Below, piece after piece: positions 1 to 6,943 of a stretch of DNA of 11,050 nt; position 1 is the first letter of the stretch; the number at the start of each line of letters is the position of its first letter. The DNA comes from Bacillota bacterium (GTDB lineage Bacteria; Bacillota; Clostridia; Peptostreptococcales; Anaerovoracaceae): NCBI GenBank assembly GCA_030535715.1, contig JAUNRL010000025.1, forward strand, positions 1 through 11,050, in the 5' to 3' direction. The position numbers and the translations under genes are program-made. The notes below the pieces were generated by a model. That model was given only the letters and a program-made list of their open reading frames with translations. It had not been told where the DNA came from and did no database searches.

Positions 1-646
1 CCGGCTTCACGCTGCCGCCGTACTGGAGGATCACCTCATCCGCCGTCTCCTCATCGTAGAGTTCGATCAGAGTCTGCCGGATAAAGGCGCACATTTCCTC
101 CGCCTGCTCCGGGCTTGCCGTCCGTCCCGTACCGATGGCCCAGATGGGCTCATAGGCGATAACTATCTTTCGTATTGCCTCTGCGGGAATGCCTTCAAGA
201 CCCTTCGTCAGCTGGCCTCTGACCACGTCGAAGAGCTGTCCGACATCTCTTTGCTCCAGGCTCTCGCCCACGCACATGATCGGGCGGATCAGGCCTTCCA
301 GCAGTTTTTTCAACTTGAGGTTCACCGTCTCATCGGTCTCGGCAAAATACTGCCGCCGCTCCGAGTGGCCGACAATGCAGAAGTCTACACCGATTTCCTC
401 CAGCATGGCTGCCGAGATTTCTCCCGTGTAGGCGCCGCTGTCCGCGAAGTGCACATTCTGCGCGCCAACACCGATGCCGGTTCCCCGAAAGGCCTCCACC
501 AGAACTTCCAAGTCGGTGAATGGCGCGCAGATCGCCGCCTGCACGTCGGTTCCCTGATACAGCTGCCGGAATTCTTCGGCAAAACTGACGGCCTCCGACC
601 TGGTTTTGAACATCTTCCAGTTTCCTGCAATAAACGGTATTCTCAT
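1..646 (-). CDS. tpiA: Triosephosphate isomerase, 3' end cut by the window edge
   Basis: This gene encodes the cytosolic glycolytic and gluconeogenic enzyme that interconverts dihydroxyacetone phosphate and glyceraldehyde 3-phosphate. The 215 visible codons begin MRIPFIAGNWKMF. They include the substrate-binding Asn9 and Lys11, the catalytic His94 in CIVGHSERR, the catalytic Glu166 in AYEPIWAIGTG (loop 6), and the phosphate-binding YGGSVKP where the window stops. The family is usually about 250 residues, so roughly 35 C-terminal residues are missing because of the edge; there is no sign of damage. The ATG directly abuts the TAA of pgk with no base between them, and a GGAGG sits 7 bases upstream inside the last pgk codons. 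Translation is therefore probably coupled to pgk. It is the third gene of a gap-pgk-tpiA block, and more glycolytic genes (gpmI, eno) may follow outside the window. Confidence 0.97.
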   Translation of the reverse strand, partial: MRIPFIAGNWKMFKTRSEAVSFAEEFRQLYQGTDVQAAICAPFTDLEVLVEAFRGTGIGVGAQNVHFADSGAYTGEISAAMLEEIGVDFCIVGHSERRQYFAETDETVNLKLKKLLEGLIRPIMCVGESLEQRDVGQLFDVVRGQLTKGLEGIPAEAIRKIVIAYEPIWAIGTGRTASPEQAEEMCAFIRQTLIELYDEETADEVILQYGGSVKP

Positions 647-1831
647 TTATTTATCCTCCAGACAGGCGATGCCGGGCAGTTCTCTGCCCTCCAGGAATTC
701 CAGCGATGCGCCGCCGCCGGTAGAGATATGGGTCATCTTATCCGCGAAGCCAAACTGTTCCACGGCCGCCGCCGAATCGCCGCCGCCGATCACGGTTACG
801 GCATCGCTTTCCGCCAGCGCAGCCGCTATTGCCTTTGTGCCTTCCGCGAAAGCCGGCATCTCGAAGACGCCGCAGGGGCCGTTCCAGACCACGGTCTTCG
901 CTGTGACAATAGCCTTTTTGTACAACTCGATGGTCTTCGGTCCGATGTCCAGGCCCATCATGTCAGCCGGCATCTGGTCACGGTCGAAAATGGCCTGCCG
1001 GGCATCATTGACAAACTCCGACGCGCAGACCGTATCCGCGGGTAGAAGCATTTCGATGCCCGCCTCCTTTGCCTTGGTCATCAGATCCTTCGCCAGATCA
1101 ATGCTTTCCTCATCCAGAATGGATGTGCCGATTTCCAGGCCCATGGCCTTGAAGAACGTATAGCTCATGCCGCCGCCGATGATGATGGTATCTACCTTCT
1201 TCATCAGGTTCTCGATCACCGGAATCTTGTCGCCCACCTTGGCGCCGCCCATGATAGCCACAAAGGGTCTCTGCGGATCATCCAACGCGTCGCCAAGGAA
1301 CTTCACTTCCTTCTCGATCAGAAATCCGGAGACCGCCGGCATATACTTCGCCAGTCCTGCCGTCGAGCAGTGTGCCCGGTGGGCTGTGCCGAAGGCATCG
1401 TTAACGAAGATCTCACCCAGTTCGGCCAGCTGACCGGTAAAGGGCTCCTCATTCTTCGTTTCTTCCCTGCGGTAACGGGTATTCTCCAGAAGCATGACCT
1501 GTCCGGAGGGAAGTGCCTTTGCCGCGTCGGTCACCGCCTCATCGACGACCTGATCGGAGGCGACAAAGAGAACATCCTGGCCCAGAAGCTCACGCAGCCG
1601 GTCGGCTACCGGAAGCAGGGTGAATTCCGGCTTTGGCTCACCCTTCGGTCTACCCATATGAGACATCAGGATGACCTTCGCGTCATGTTCGATCAGATAC
1701 CGGATCGTCGGCAGCGCAGAGCAGATCCGAATATCGTCGGTAATCTCGCCGTCCTTCATGGGGACGTTGAAATCGCAGCGAACCAGAACCCGTTTGCCTG
1801 TCACATCAATATCTCTGACTGTTTTTTTCAT
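647..1831 (-). CDS. pgk: Phosphoglycerate kinase
   Basis: This enzyme transfers phosphate between 1,3-bisphosphoglycerate and ADP, giving 3-phosphoglycerate and ATP, and acts reversibly in the cytosol. The 394 residues match the usual bacterial length. Visible signatures are RCDFNVP (about residues 18-24), SHMGRPKG (about 57-64), GGAKVGDKI at the start of the nucleotide-binding domain, [18 protein letters not shown] and the C-terminal [13 protein letters not shown] hinge and nucleotide region. Two motif positions differ from the commonest forms: Gly for Ser in GGAKV(S)DK and Cys for Met in NGP(M)GVFE. Neither is a catalytic residue, so I expect an active enzyme. The ATG is preceded by AAAGGAG with 7 bases of spacing. 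The gene lies 50 bases after gap and its stop touches the tpiA start codon. No separate terminator is visible between these genes, which suggests a shared transcript. Confidence 0.98.
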   Translation of the reverse strand: MKKTVRDIDVTGKRVLVRCDFNVPMKDGEITDDIRICSALPTIRYLIEHDAKVILMSHMGRPKGEPKPEFTLLPVADRLRELLGQDVLFVASDQVVDEAVTDAAKALPSGQVMLLENTRYRREETKNEEPFTGQLAELGEIFVNDAFGTAHRAHCSTAGLAKYMPAVSGFLIEKEVKFLGDALDDPQRPFVAIMGGAKVGDKIPVIENLMKKVDTIIIGGGMSYTFFKAMGLEIGTSILDEESIDLAKDLMTKAKEAGIEMLLPADTVCASEFVNDARQAIFDRDQMPADMMGLDIGPKTIELYKKAIVTAKTVVWNGPCGVFEMPAFAEGTKAIAAALAESDAVTVIGGGDSAAAVEQFGFADKMTHISTGGGASLEFLEGRELPGIACLEDK

Positions 1832-1881
1832 TGGTAACTCCTTTGATTACTGAACTTTCCCGTTCTCCCTGCGGAAGCGGT

Positions 1882-2895
1882 TTACCGATGATCCTCGCTG
1901 TACATGTGACGGATGAGCTCCAGCACCTTCGTCGCATAGCCGAACTCGTTGTCGTAATAGGCGATCAGCTTGAAGAACTTATCATTGAGCGCGATGCCCA
2001 TGGTGGAATCGAAGATGGAGGTGTTGGTATCGCCGACAAAATCAATGGTCACGCACTTGTCTTCCACATACTCCAGAATGCCCTTCAGTTCACCTTCGGA
2101 AGCCCTCTTCATGGCGGCGTTGATCTCCTCCAGCGTGGTGGACGTCTTCAGCATGATGTTCAGGTCAACGACGGAGACGTCATTGGTCGGAACTCTGTAA
2201 GCGAAGCCTGTCATCTTGCCCTTCAGGGACGGGATGACCTTGGCTACTGCCTTGGCCGCGCCGGTTGTCGTCGGGATGATGCTGTTGAACGCGGAACGGC
2301 CGATTCTCCAGTCCTTCATGTTTCTCTTATCGACCGTGACCTGCTTGGATGTCGCGGCATGGATTGTGGCCATGAGTCCCTGTTCAATGCCGAAGTTGTC
2401 CTCCAGGACCTTGCACAGAGGCGCCAGGCAGTTAGTTGTGCAGGATGCGTTGGAGACCACATTCATGTCCGGTGTATATTTGTCCAGGTTGACGCCGCAG
2501 ACAAAAGTCGGGGAGTCGTCCTTCGCGGGAGCGGTGATAATGACCTTCTTCGCGCCGGCGTCCAGATGGGGTCGCGCCTTCTCCGCCGTGTTGTAAGCGC
2601 CCGTTCCTTCGACGATGTACTCTGCGCCGCATTCTCCCCACGGAATCATGGAAGGATTGGATTCACTGTAGACCGGAATCTTCTTCCCGTTAATGACCAG
2701 CCCACCTTCATAGGTTCCCAGTTCTCCGGGGAAACGTCCGAAGACCGAGTCATACCTCAGCATGTACTCCAGGTATTCCAGATCCGCATTCCGATAATTG
2801 ATTCCGGCGATCTCAATATCCGGCATATCCACCGAAGACCGGACTGCCAGCCGTGAAATACGACCAAAACCGCTGATTCCAACTTTAATAGCCAT
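1882..2895 (-). CDS. gap: Glyceraldehyde-3-phosphate dehydrogenase with atypical cofactor-binding residues
   Basis: This enzyme oxidises and phosphorylates glyceraldehyde 3-phosphate to 1,3-bisphosphoglycerate, or does the reverse in gluconeogenesis. I chose the ATG giving [12 protein letters not shown] (337 residues) because AGGAGGG lies just upstream and family homology begins there; an in-frame ATG 8 codons earlier has no good binding site. The catalytic Cys152 ([12 protein letters not shown]) and His179 (IHA) are present, and the C-terminal half follows the E. coli GapA pattern. The Rossmann motif reads GFGRIS, with Ser14 for the last Gly and Ser8 for Asn. The Asp34 that contacts the NAD adenosine ribose in GapA is Tyr, followed by Arg35. 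Loss of that Asp is typical of enzymes that accept NADP, so a GapB-like or dual-cofactor role is possible but is only inferred. It is followed 50 bases later by pgk. Confidence 0.96.
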   Translation of the reverse strand: MAIKVGISGFGRISRLAVRSSVDMPDIEIAGINYRNADLEYLEYMLRYDSVFGRFPGELGTYEGGLVINGKKIPVYSESNPSMIPWGECGAEYIVEGTGAYNTAEKARPHLDAGAKKVIITAPAKDDSPTFVCGVNLDKYTPDMNVVSNASCTTNCLAPLCKVLEDNFGIEQGLMATIHAATSKQVTVDKRNMKDWRIGRSAFNSIIPTTTGAAKAVAKVIPSLKGKMTGFAYRVPTNDVSVVDLNIMLKTSTTLEEINAAMKRASEGELKGILEYVEDKCVTIDFVGDTNTSIFDSTMGIALNDKFFKLIAYYDNEFGYATKVLELIRHMYSEDHR

Positions 2896-2949
2896 GATAT
2901 CCCTCCTGAAAATGACCATTGAAACAATTGATTTTTTTATCTATACCGA

Positions 2950-2965
2950 CCTGCCCGCAGGCAGG
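2950..2965 (-). promoter_or_regulatory. Short perfect hairpin in the rpoN-gap intergenic gap
   Basis: The 81-base gap between the rpoN stop and the gap start contains CCTGCC-CGCA-GGCAGG, a perfect 6-bp stem with a 4-base loop. On the transcribed strand a TATAGATAAAAAAA stretch follows within about 5 bases, so this is neither a classical terminator (no U-run directly after the stem) nor a convincing promoter. A TTGATC at about 2966-2971 and TATAGA at about 2941-2946 could be -35 and -10 elements, but the spacing of about 19 bases is too wide for confidence. It may be a weak attenuator, a processing site or an operator separating rpoN expression from the more abundant glycolytic transcript. Confidence 0.35.
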
Positions 2966-2976
2966 ATCAATATCCT

Positions 2977-4368
2977 TCAGTACCGTTTCCGCTTTGACGA
3001 GGAGAGGATGCCCAGCTCGTCCCGGTACTTGGCTACCGTCCGCCGGGAAATGGTAAAGCCCTTCTCGGCAAGCATACTTACCATCGCCTGATCACTGCAG
3101 GGTTTTTTCGGATCCTCGCAGTCGACGATTTCCCGGATATATTCTTTAATGCTCCGGGAGGAAACCCCCTCGCCCTGCCCGCCGGTCACACCGGCAGAGA
3201 AAAAATGTTTCAGTTCGAAGATCCCCTGGCAACACTGCAGGTATTTCCCGTTGATGGATCTGGAAACGGTAGATTCGTGCACACCGATCCGCTCCGCCAC
3301 ATCGCGGAGAGTCAGTGTCCTCATGTACTTGCCTCCGCGGTCGAAAAAATCTCTCTGGAAATCGACGATCGCTTCCGCCACATGATAAATTGTCCGTTTT
3401 CTCTGATCAATGCTGCGGATCAGCCAGAGGGCGGAGTTCACCCGATCTGACAGATAGTCTGACAGCTGTTTATCCTCGTCCGCCTGCTGGAGCAGATTCC
3501 GGTAATACGGACTGACCTTGAGCCGGGGTGTGCTGGCCGCGTTGATCTCGATGGAATAGCTATCCTCAGCCTTCTCCACGATCACATCGGGGATAATGTA
3601 CCGGGTCTCTCCGCCGGACGCGAACTGCCTTCCCGGCTTCGGTTCCAGCGTCCGGATCACATCCCCCATCTGCTGTACCTCTTCCGGAGTAATGCCCATG
3701 GCCTTCGCAATGACGCCCAGCCGGTTGTCCGCCAGATCCGAAAGATGTTCCCGCACCATGGTCTCCAGCGGCGGCGTCAGCAGATCCACATTCCGCAGCT
3801 GAATCAGCAGACACTCCGGCAGATCCGATGCCCCCACGCCAGCGGGATCCATCTTCTGGATGATTTCCACCGCCTGCTTCACCCGATACTCCTTCGCGGA
3901 TGCCGCCTCCGCGATCTCCGGCACGGTCAGGGTCATGTATCCGTTTTCGTCCAGCGATTCGATGATGTATCTCCCGATGTAGCTCAGTTCTTCGCCGGGC
4001 GCCATAAACTGCAGCTGGAAAAGCAGATGCTCCGGCAGCGTATCGCTGTCGGAAACGTAGCGTTCATAGAGATCCGGTTCCGGCTCCTTTTTCTCCGTCC
4101 ACTGGCGGTAGCTGATGTCATCGTAGGCGCTGTTGCGGATGTGTTCCTTCCAGTCCAGCGGTTCCTCTTCCTCTCTCGTCCGCAACGCCGGCTCCTCCTC
4201 GGGCATTTCCCGGTCGAGAACCGGATTGGCCAGAAGTTCCTCCTGAACGAAAGCATTCAGTTCCTGGGTGTTGAACTGAAGAATCCTGATCGCCTGAATC
4301 AGTTCCGGCGTCATGACCAGCTTCTGTGTCTGTTCAATTGTCAGATCATATCCCAGTTTCAGGCTCAT
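2977..4368 (-). CDS. rpoN: RNA polymerase sigma-54 factor
   Basis: Sigma-54 directs core RNA polymerase to -24/-12 promoters and needs an AAA+ enhancer-binding activator to open them. The 463 residues from MSLKLGYDL include the glutamine- and leucine-rich activator-contact region I (about 1-50, with QTQKLVMTPELIQAIRILQ), an acidic linker (about 52-110), the core-binding region (about 110-300), a helix-turn-helix (about 354-375, RDVAERIGVHESTVSRSING), the conserved GIFELKHFFS, and the RpoN box SRRTVAKYRD (441-450) that reads the -24 element. I chose this ATG over one 15 codons upstream because GGAGAG precedes it and region I homology begins here; the upstream ATG also falls in the promoter region. 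The gene is commonly called sigL in Bacillota. It has its own promoter and lies directly upstream of gap, where a CggR-type repressor is often found. No activator gene is in the window. Confidence 0.97.
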   Translation of the reverse strand: MSLKLGYDLTIEQTQKLVMTPELIQAIRILQFNTQELNAFVQEELLANPVLDREMPEEEPALRTREEEEPLDWKEHIRNSAYDDISYRQWTEKKEPEPDLYERYVSDSDTLPEHLLFQLQFMAPGEELSYIGRYIIESLDENGYMTLTVPEIAEAASAKEYRVKQAVEIIQKMDPAGVGASDLPECLLIQLRNVDLLTPPLETMVREHLSDLADNRLGVIAKAMGITPEEVQQMGDVIRTLEPKPGRQFASGGETRYIIPDVIVEKAEDSYSIEINAASTPRLKVSPYYRNLLQQADEDKQLSDYLSDRVNSALWLIRSIDQRKRTIYHVAEAIVDFQRDFFDRGGKYMRTLTLRDVAERIGVHESTVSRSINGKYLQCCQGIFELKHFFSAGVTGGQGEGVSSRSIKEYIREIVDCEDPKKPCSDQAMVSMLAEKGFTISRRTVAKYRDELGILSSSKRKRY

Positions 4369-4417
4369 GAACACTCTCCGGTCAGCAAGGGAATGCGGGA
4401 CGATCCCGTACATATTT

Positions 4418-4446
4418 ATTGTACCATATTTACCCCATCGCCGGGA
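4418..4446 (-). promoter_or_regulatory. Extended -10 promoter of rpoN
   Basis: On the minus strand the -10 hexamer TACAAT (4418-4423) is preceded by TGG (4424-4426), giving a TGN extended -10. The -35 position at 17-base spacing (4441-4446) reads TCCCGG, a poor match, as is common for extended -10 promoters. Transcription would start near 4411, leaving a leader of roughly 40 bases before the rpoN ATG at 4368. A small inverted repeat CGGGA-CGA-TCCCG (4396-4408) lies at the beginning of that leader. The site lies beyond the kam terminator, so rpoN-gap-pgk-tpiA would be transcribed separately from the kam genes. Confidence 0.65.
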
Positions 4447-4452
4447 GATTCA

Positions 4453-4471
4453 TTTGCCCTGATGTGGCAAA
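4453..4471. repeat. Inverted repeat upstream of the rpoN promoter
   Basis: TTTGCC and GGCAAA form a perfect 6-bp inverted repeat with 7 bases between the arms. It lies just upstream of the -35 position of the rpoN promoter. That placement fits a protein-binding operator or activator site, but there is no other evidence and a 6-bp repeat can occur by chance. Confidence 0.35.
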
Positions 4472-4516
4472 GAGAATGCAGTTTCCCCGGCAGTCCCGGA
4501 AATCCTGTCCCGACCG

Positions 4517-4570
4517 AAAAAAGAACAGCGCGATCGGTTCACGGGGAACCGATGCACACCGTTCTTTTCT
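4517..4570 (-). terminator. Rho-independent terminator of the kam operon
   Basis: About 30 bases after the kamE stop the minus strand forms a long hairpin. The outer arms are GTTCTTTT (4561-4568) and AAAAGAAC (4519-4526), and the inner arms are a perfect 8-bp pair, ATCGGTTC (4533-4540) with GAACCGAT (4546-4553), around a 5-base loop. The part between the arms pairs partly. On the transcribed strand the downstream arm ends in a run of six T residues (4522-4517), as expected for intrinsic termination. The A-rich opposite arm makes the structure nearly symmetrical, but no + strand gene reaches it. Confidence 0.85.
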
Positions 4571-4598
4571 CGTTTATCGCCTATGCTTCGGGCCGGCC

Positions 4599-5375
4599 TT
4601 ATACCATGCCCCGGTTAACGATTTCCGTCAACACGAAGGAAGCCACGTCTTCCGCATATTTATGCGGGCCGAAACCGGCATCGTAACCCAGCTCCTGCGC
4701 CAGCTCGTGGGAAATGCGGGGGCCGCCGCAGACCAGGATAACCTTATCCCGCATGCCTTCCGCTTCCAGAAGCTCAACCATGTTGGTCAGGTTCTGAATG
4801 TGAATGTCCTTCTGGGTAACCGTCTGGGAAACCAGAATCGCATCGGCGTGGACTTCCTTTGCCTTGGCGATCAGCACCTCATTGGGCACCTGAGATCCCA
4901 TGTTGTAGGCCTCTACCCCTTCAAACCGTTCCAGACCGAAATGGCCGTGGAAACCCTTCATATTCATGATGGCATCGATGCCGACGGTGTGGGCGTCCGT
5001 ACCGGTGGACGCGCCAACCATGACGACCGGGCGGCGGATATTTTCCTTGATGTACTCCGCGCACTCCAGACGGTCCATGACATCGACTTCCACCTTGGCA
5101 ACCTTGATCGTCGTATAGTCAACGGTGTGCTGGCACTTTCCATAGAGAACGAAGAAGGTATAGCCTTCGGTCATGCTCTTGGAATAGACTACGTTGGGCT
5201 CATCCAGTCCCATCTGCTTCGCCAGCAGCCTTGCCGCTTCATCCGCCTCATCACCGTAAGGTACGGGCAGCGTGAAAGCGACTTCCATCATGCCGTCGTT
5301 CAGTGTATCGCCATAGGGCTTGACCTTGGTCAGGTCAACCTGCGCAACCGCAGTGTTCGTGCATTGTTCTGCCAT
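4599..5375 (-). CDS. kamE: Lysine 5,6-aminomutase beta subunit, B12-binding
   Basis: This is the small subunit of the adenosylcobalamin- and PLP-dependent aminomutase that moves the terminal amino group of beta-lysine (or D-lysine) to the neighbouring carbon, giving 3,5-diaminohexanoate in the beta-lysine route. The length of 258 residues agrees with about 260 for characterised KamE. An N-terminal dimerisation part (about 1-100) is followed by a Rossmann-type cobalamin domain with the DxHxxG motif DAHTVG (127-132). His129 should be the axial cobalt ligand. Lys140 in MNMKGFHG matches the PLP-anchoring lysine, Lys144 in the C. sticklandii enzyme as I recall it, with the same 4-residue offset as His133. 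The C-terminal VCGGPRISHEL and GYDAGFG are typical of the cobalamin fold. The ATG overlaps the kamD TAA by one base (TAATG), with AGGAGG upstream, so the subunits are probably made by coupled translation. Confidence 0.95.
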   Translation of the reverse strand: MAEQCTNTAVAQVDLTKVKPYGDTLNDGMMEVAFTLPVPYGDEADEAARLLAKQMGLDEPNVVYSKSMTEGYTFFVLYGKCQHTVDYTTIKVAKVEVDVMDRLECAEYIKENIRRPVVMVGASTGTDAHTVGIDAIMNMKGFHGHFGLERFEGVEAYNMGSQVPNEVLIAKAKEVHADAILVSQTVTQKDIHIQNLTNMVELLEAEGMRDKVILVCGGPRISHELAQELGYDAGFGPHKYAEDVASFVLTEIVNRGMV

Positions 5376-6931
5376 TATTTCGCACCTCCTAACATGAGCG
5401 GAATGAACGGATTGAAGTATTCATCGTCCTTCACGCAGACGCCTTCCAGACCTTTTCCTCCATCGCGGGGACGCTTGACGCCGCCGAACTTGCCCTGCTC
5501 AATCGTGGAGAACAGACCTTCCTCGACGATTTCCGCCAGAAGCTTATCCGCCTTGTCCAGAACCTCCTGCGCACGGGTCTGGATGATTCCGCCTTCTTTA
5601 TAATATACTTCGGAGCCGAGATCTCTCATGTTGTTGAAGATGTACTGGGCATTTTCAATGGAGAGATACCGGTCATGCATATGGGGGGTGTGAATCGCCT
5701 CGGTCAGCATGCCCAGCAACTGCAGGGACTGTCCGGACCAGATGGCAATCATGTTGAAGAGCGCATCCTGTACGTTGCCCTTGAAGATGTTTCCGGTCAT
5801 GTACTTAGTCGGCGGCATGTACTTCAAGGGCGCATTGGGGAAAATTTCTCTGGCCATAATGGCCTGAGACAGTTCGTAGAGAAATCCGTTCTCGATGTCC
5901 GGATCCATTTCGAAAGCGTGGCCGAGACCCATCTGTTCTTCCTTAACGTTGGCCAGCACCGCGAACTGCTCGTTGATCAGCTGAGATGCCAGAACGGTAT
6001 GCGCGTTCTCGTAGGCATCGTCCGTGGTCAAATAGTTATCCTCGCCGGAGTTGAAGATGATATCGCAGTATCCGATGATGACACGGGAGAAGAACTGGTC
6101 GACCAGCGTTCTCTGCATATTGATGTCACGGAACAGGATTCCGTAGATCGCGTCATTGAGCATAACGTCCAGACGCTCGATGGCGCCCATGGCGGCGATC
6201 TCCGGCATGCACATTCCGGAGGAGTAATTGCACAGGCGGATGTACCGGCCGACTTCCTCGCCGACCTCGTCCAGCGCTTTTCTCATGATCCGGAAGTTTT
6301 CCTGCGTCGCGTAGGTTCCGCCGAAGCCTTCCGTCGTCGGTCCGTAGGGGACGTAATCCAGCAGGGACTGGGCCGTCGTCCGGATAACCGCGATGATGTC
6401 CGCGCCCTGACGGGCAGCCGCCTGCGCCTGAACGACGTCCTCGTAGATGTTTCCGGTCGCTACGATGACGTACAGGTAGGGGCGTTTGCCCTCACCGATG
6501 GTAGCCAGGTACTCGTTTCTCTTTTCCGTCTGCTTGCGGATCCGCGCCAGCGCATCATGCACCAGCGGCATGATCTTTTCTTCGGCATCTTTGGCGGGAG
6601 CCATTTCCAGCTTAGTAATGTCCATCTCGCCTCTGCCGATGGCTTCCGCGATCTCCTGCGGAGCTTTGCCCGTCTGGATCATGGCGTTGCCCATCCAGTA
6701 AGCGATACCCCGAGGCAGTCCTCCTGCCTTCAGCAGCTGATCCACAACGACGTTCGGCAGCGGTTCATCGAACTCATCCACACCATCGACGCCCAGCAGC
6801 CGGAGGACGGTTCTCTCCGTGCTGACCGTGGTGTGCCTGTCGATGAATTCCTGCATACTCTGCGCGATCTTCGCTGCGCTGGAGCGGGCATGATCCACCT
6901 TCGCCGGATCCAGGTTCAGTTTACTTTTCAT
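5375..6931 (-). CDS. kamD: Lysine 5,6-aminomutase alpha subunit
   Basis: This is the large, TIM-barrel, substrate- and cofactor-binding subunit that pairs with KamE in the cytosol. The length of 518 residues is close to the 516 of C. sticklandii KamD. Arg184, Tyr263, Arg268 and Asp298, which I recall as PLP- and substrate-contact residues in the C. sticklandii structure, are found here at the same numbers (AVIR, DAIYGILFRD and NSGEDNY). This argues strongly for this enzyme rather than ornithine 4,5-aminomutase, whose large subunit is over 700 residues and whose small one is about 120. The start has a GGAG site upstream, with only 12 bases between the kamC stop and the kamD ATG. Its stop overlaps the kamE start. 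I see no missing motif or frameshift. Confidence 0.96.
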   Translation of the reverse strand: MKSKLNLDPAKVDHARSSAAKIAQSMQEFIDRHTTVSTERTVLRLLGVDGVDEFDEPLPNVVVDQLLKAGGLPRGIAYWMGNAMIQTGKAPQEIAEAIGRGEMDITKLEMAPAKDAEEKIMPLVHDALARIRKQTEKRNEYLATIGEGKRPYLYVIVATGNIYEDVVQAQAAARQGADIIAVIRTTAQSLLDYVPYGPTTEGFGGTYATQENFRIMRKALDEVGEEVGRYIRLCNYSSGMCMPEIAAMGAIERLDVMLNDAIYGILFRDINMQRTLVDQFFSRVIIGYCDIIFNSGEDNYLTTDDAYENAHTVLASQLINEQFAVLANVKEEQMGLGHAFEMDPDIENGFLYELSQAIMAREIFPNAPLKYMPPTKYMTGNIFKGNVQDALFNMIAIWSGQSLQLLGMLTEAIHTPHMHDRYLSIENAQYIFNNMRDLGSEVYYKEGGIIQTRAQEVLDKADKLLAEIVEEGLFSTIEQGKFGGVKRPRDGGKGLEGVCVKDDEYFNPFIPLMLGGAK

Positions 6932-6943
6932 CCTTTTTCTCCT

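Noticed and set aside
2941..2971. Sigma-70 promoter for gap (TTGATC and TATAGA)
   Set aside because: The spacing is about 19 bases and a hairpin occupies the spacer. Without transcript data I keep only the hairpin as a feature.
4504..4514. CTGTCCCGAC shared between the end of the kam operon and the palindrome upstream of kamA
   Set aside because: A 10-base match in GC-rich intergenic DNA can arise by chance, and the copy at 4505-4514 has no dyad partner, so I do not call it a repeat family.
4599..6931. Ornithine 4,5-aminomutase (OraS/OraE)
   Set aside because: OraE is over 700 residues and OraS about 120. The 518 + 258 residue pair, with conserved positions numbered as in lysine 5,6-aminomutase and kamA in the same operon, fits KamD/KamE.
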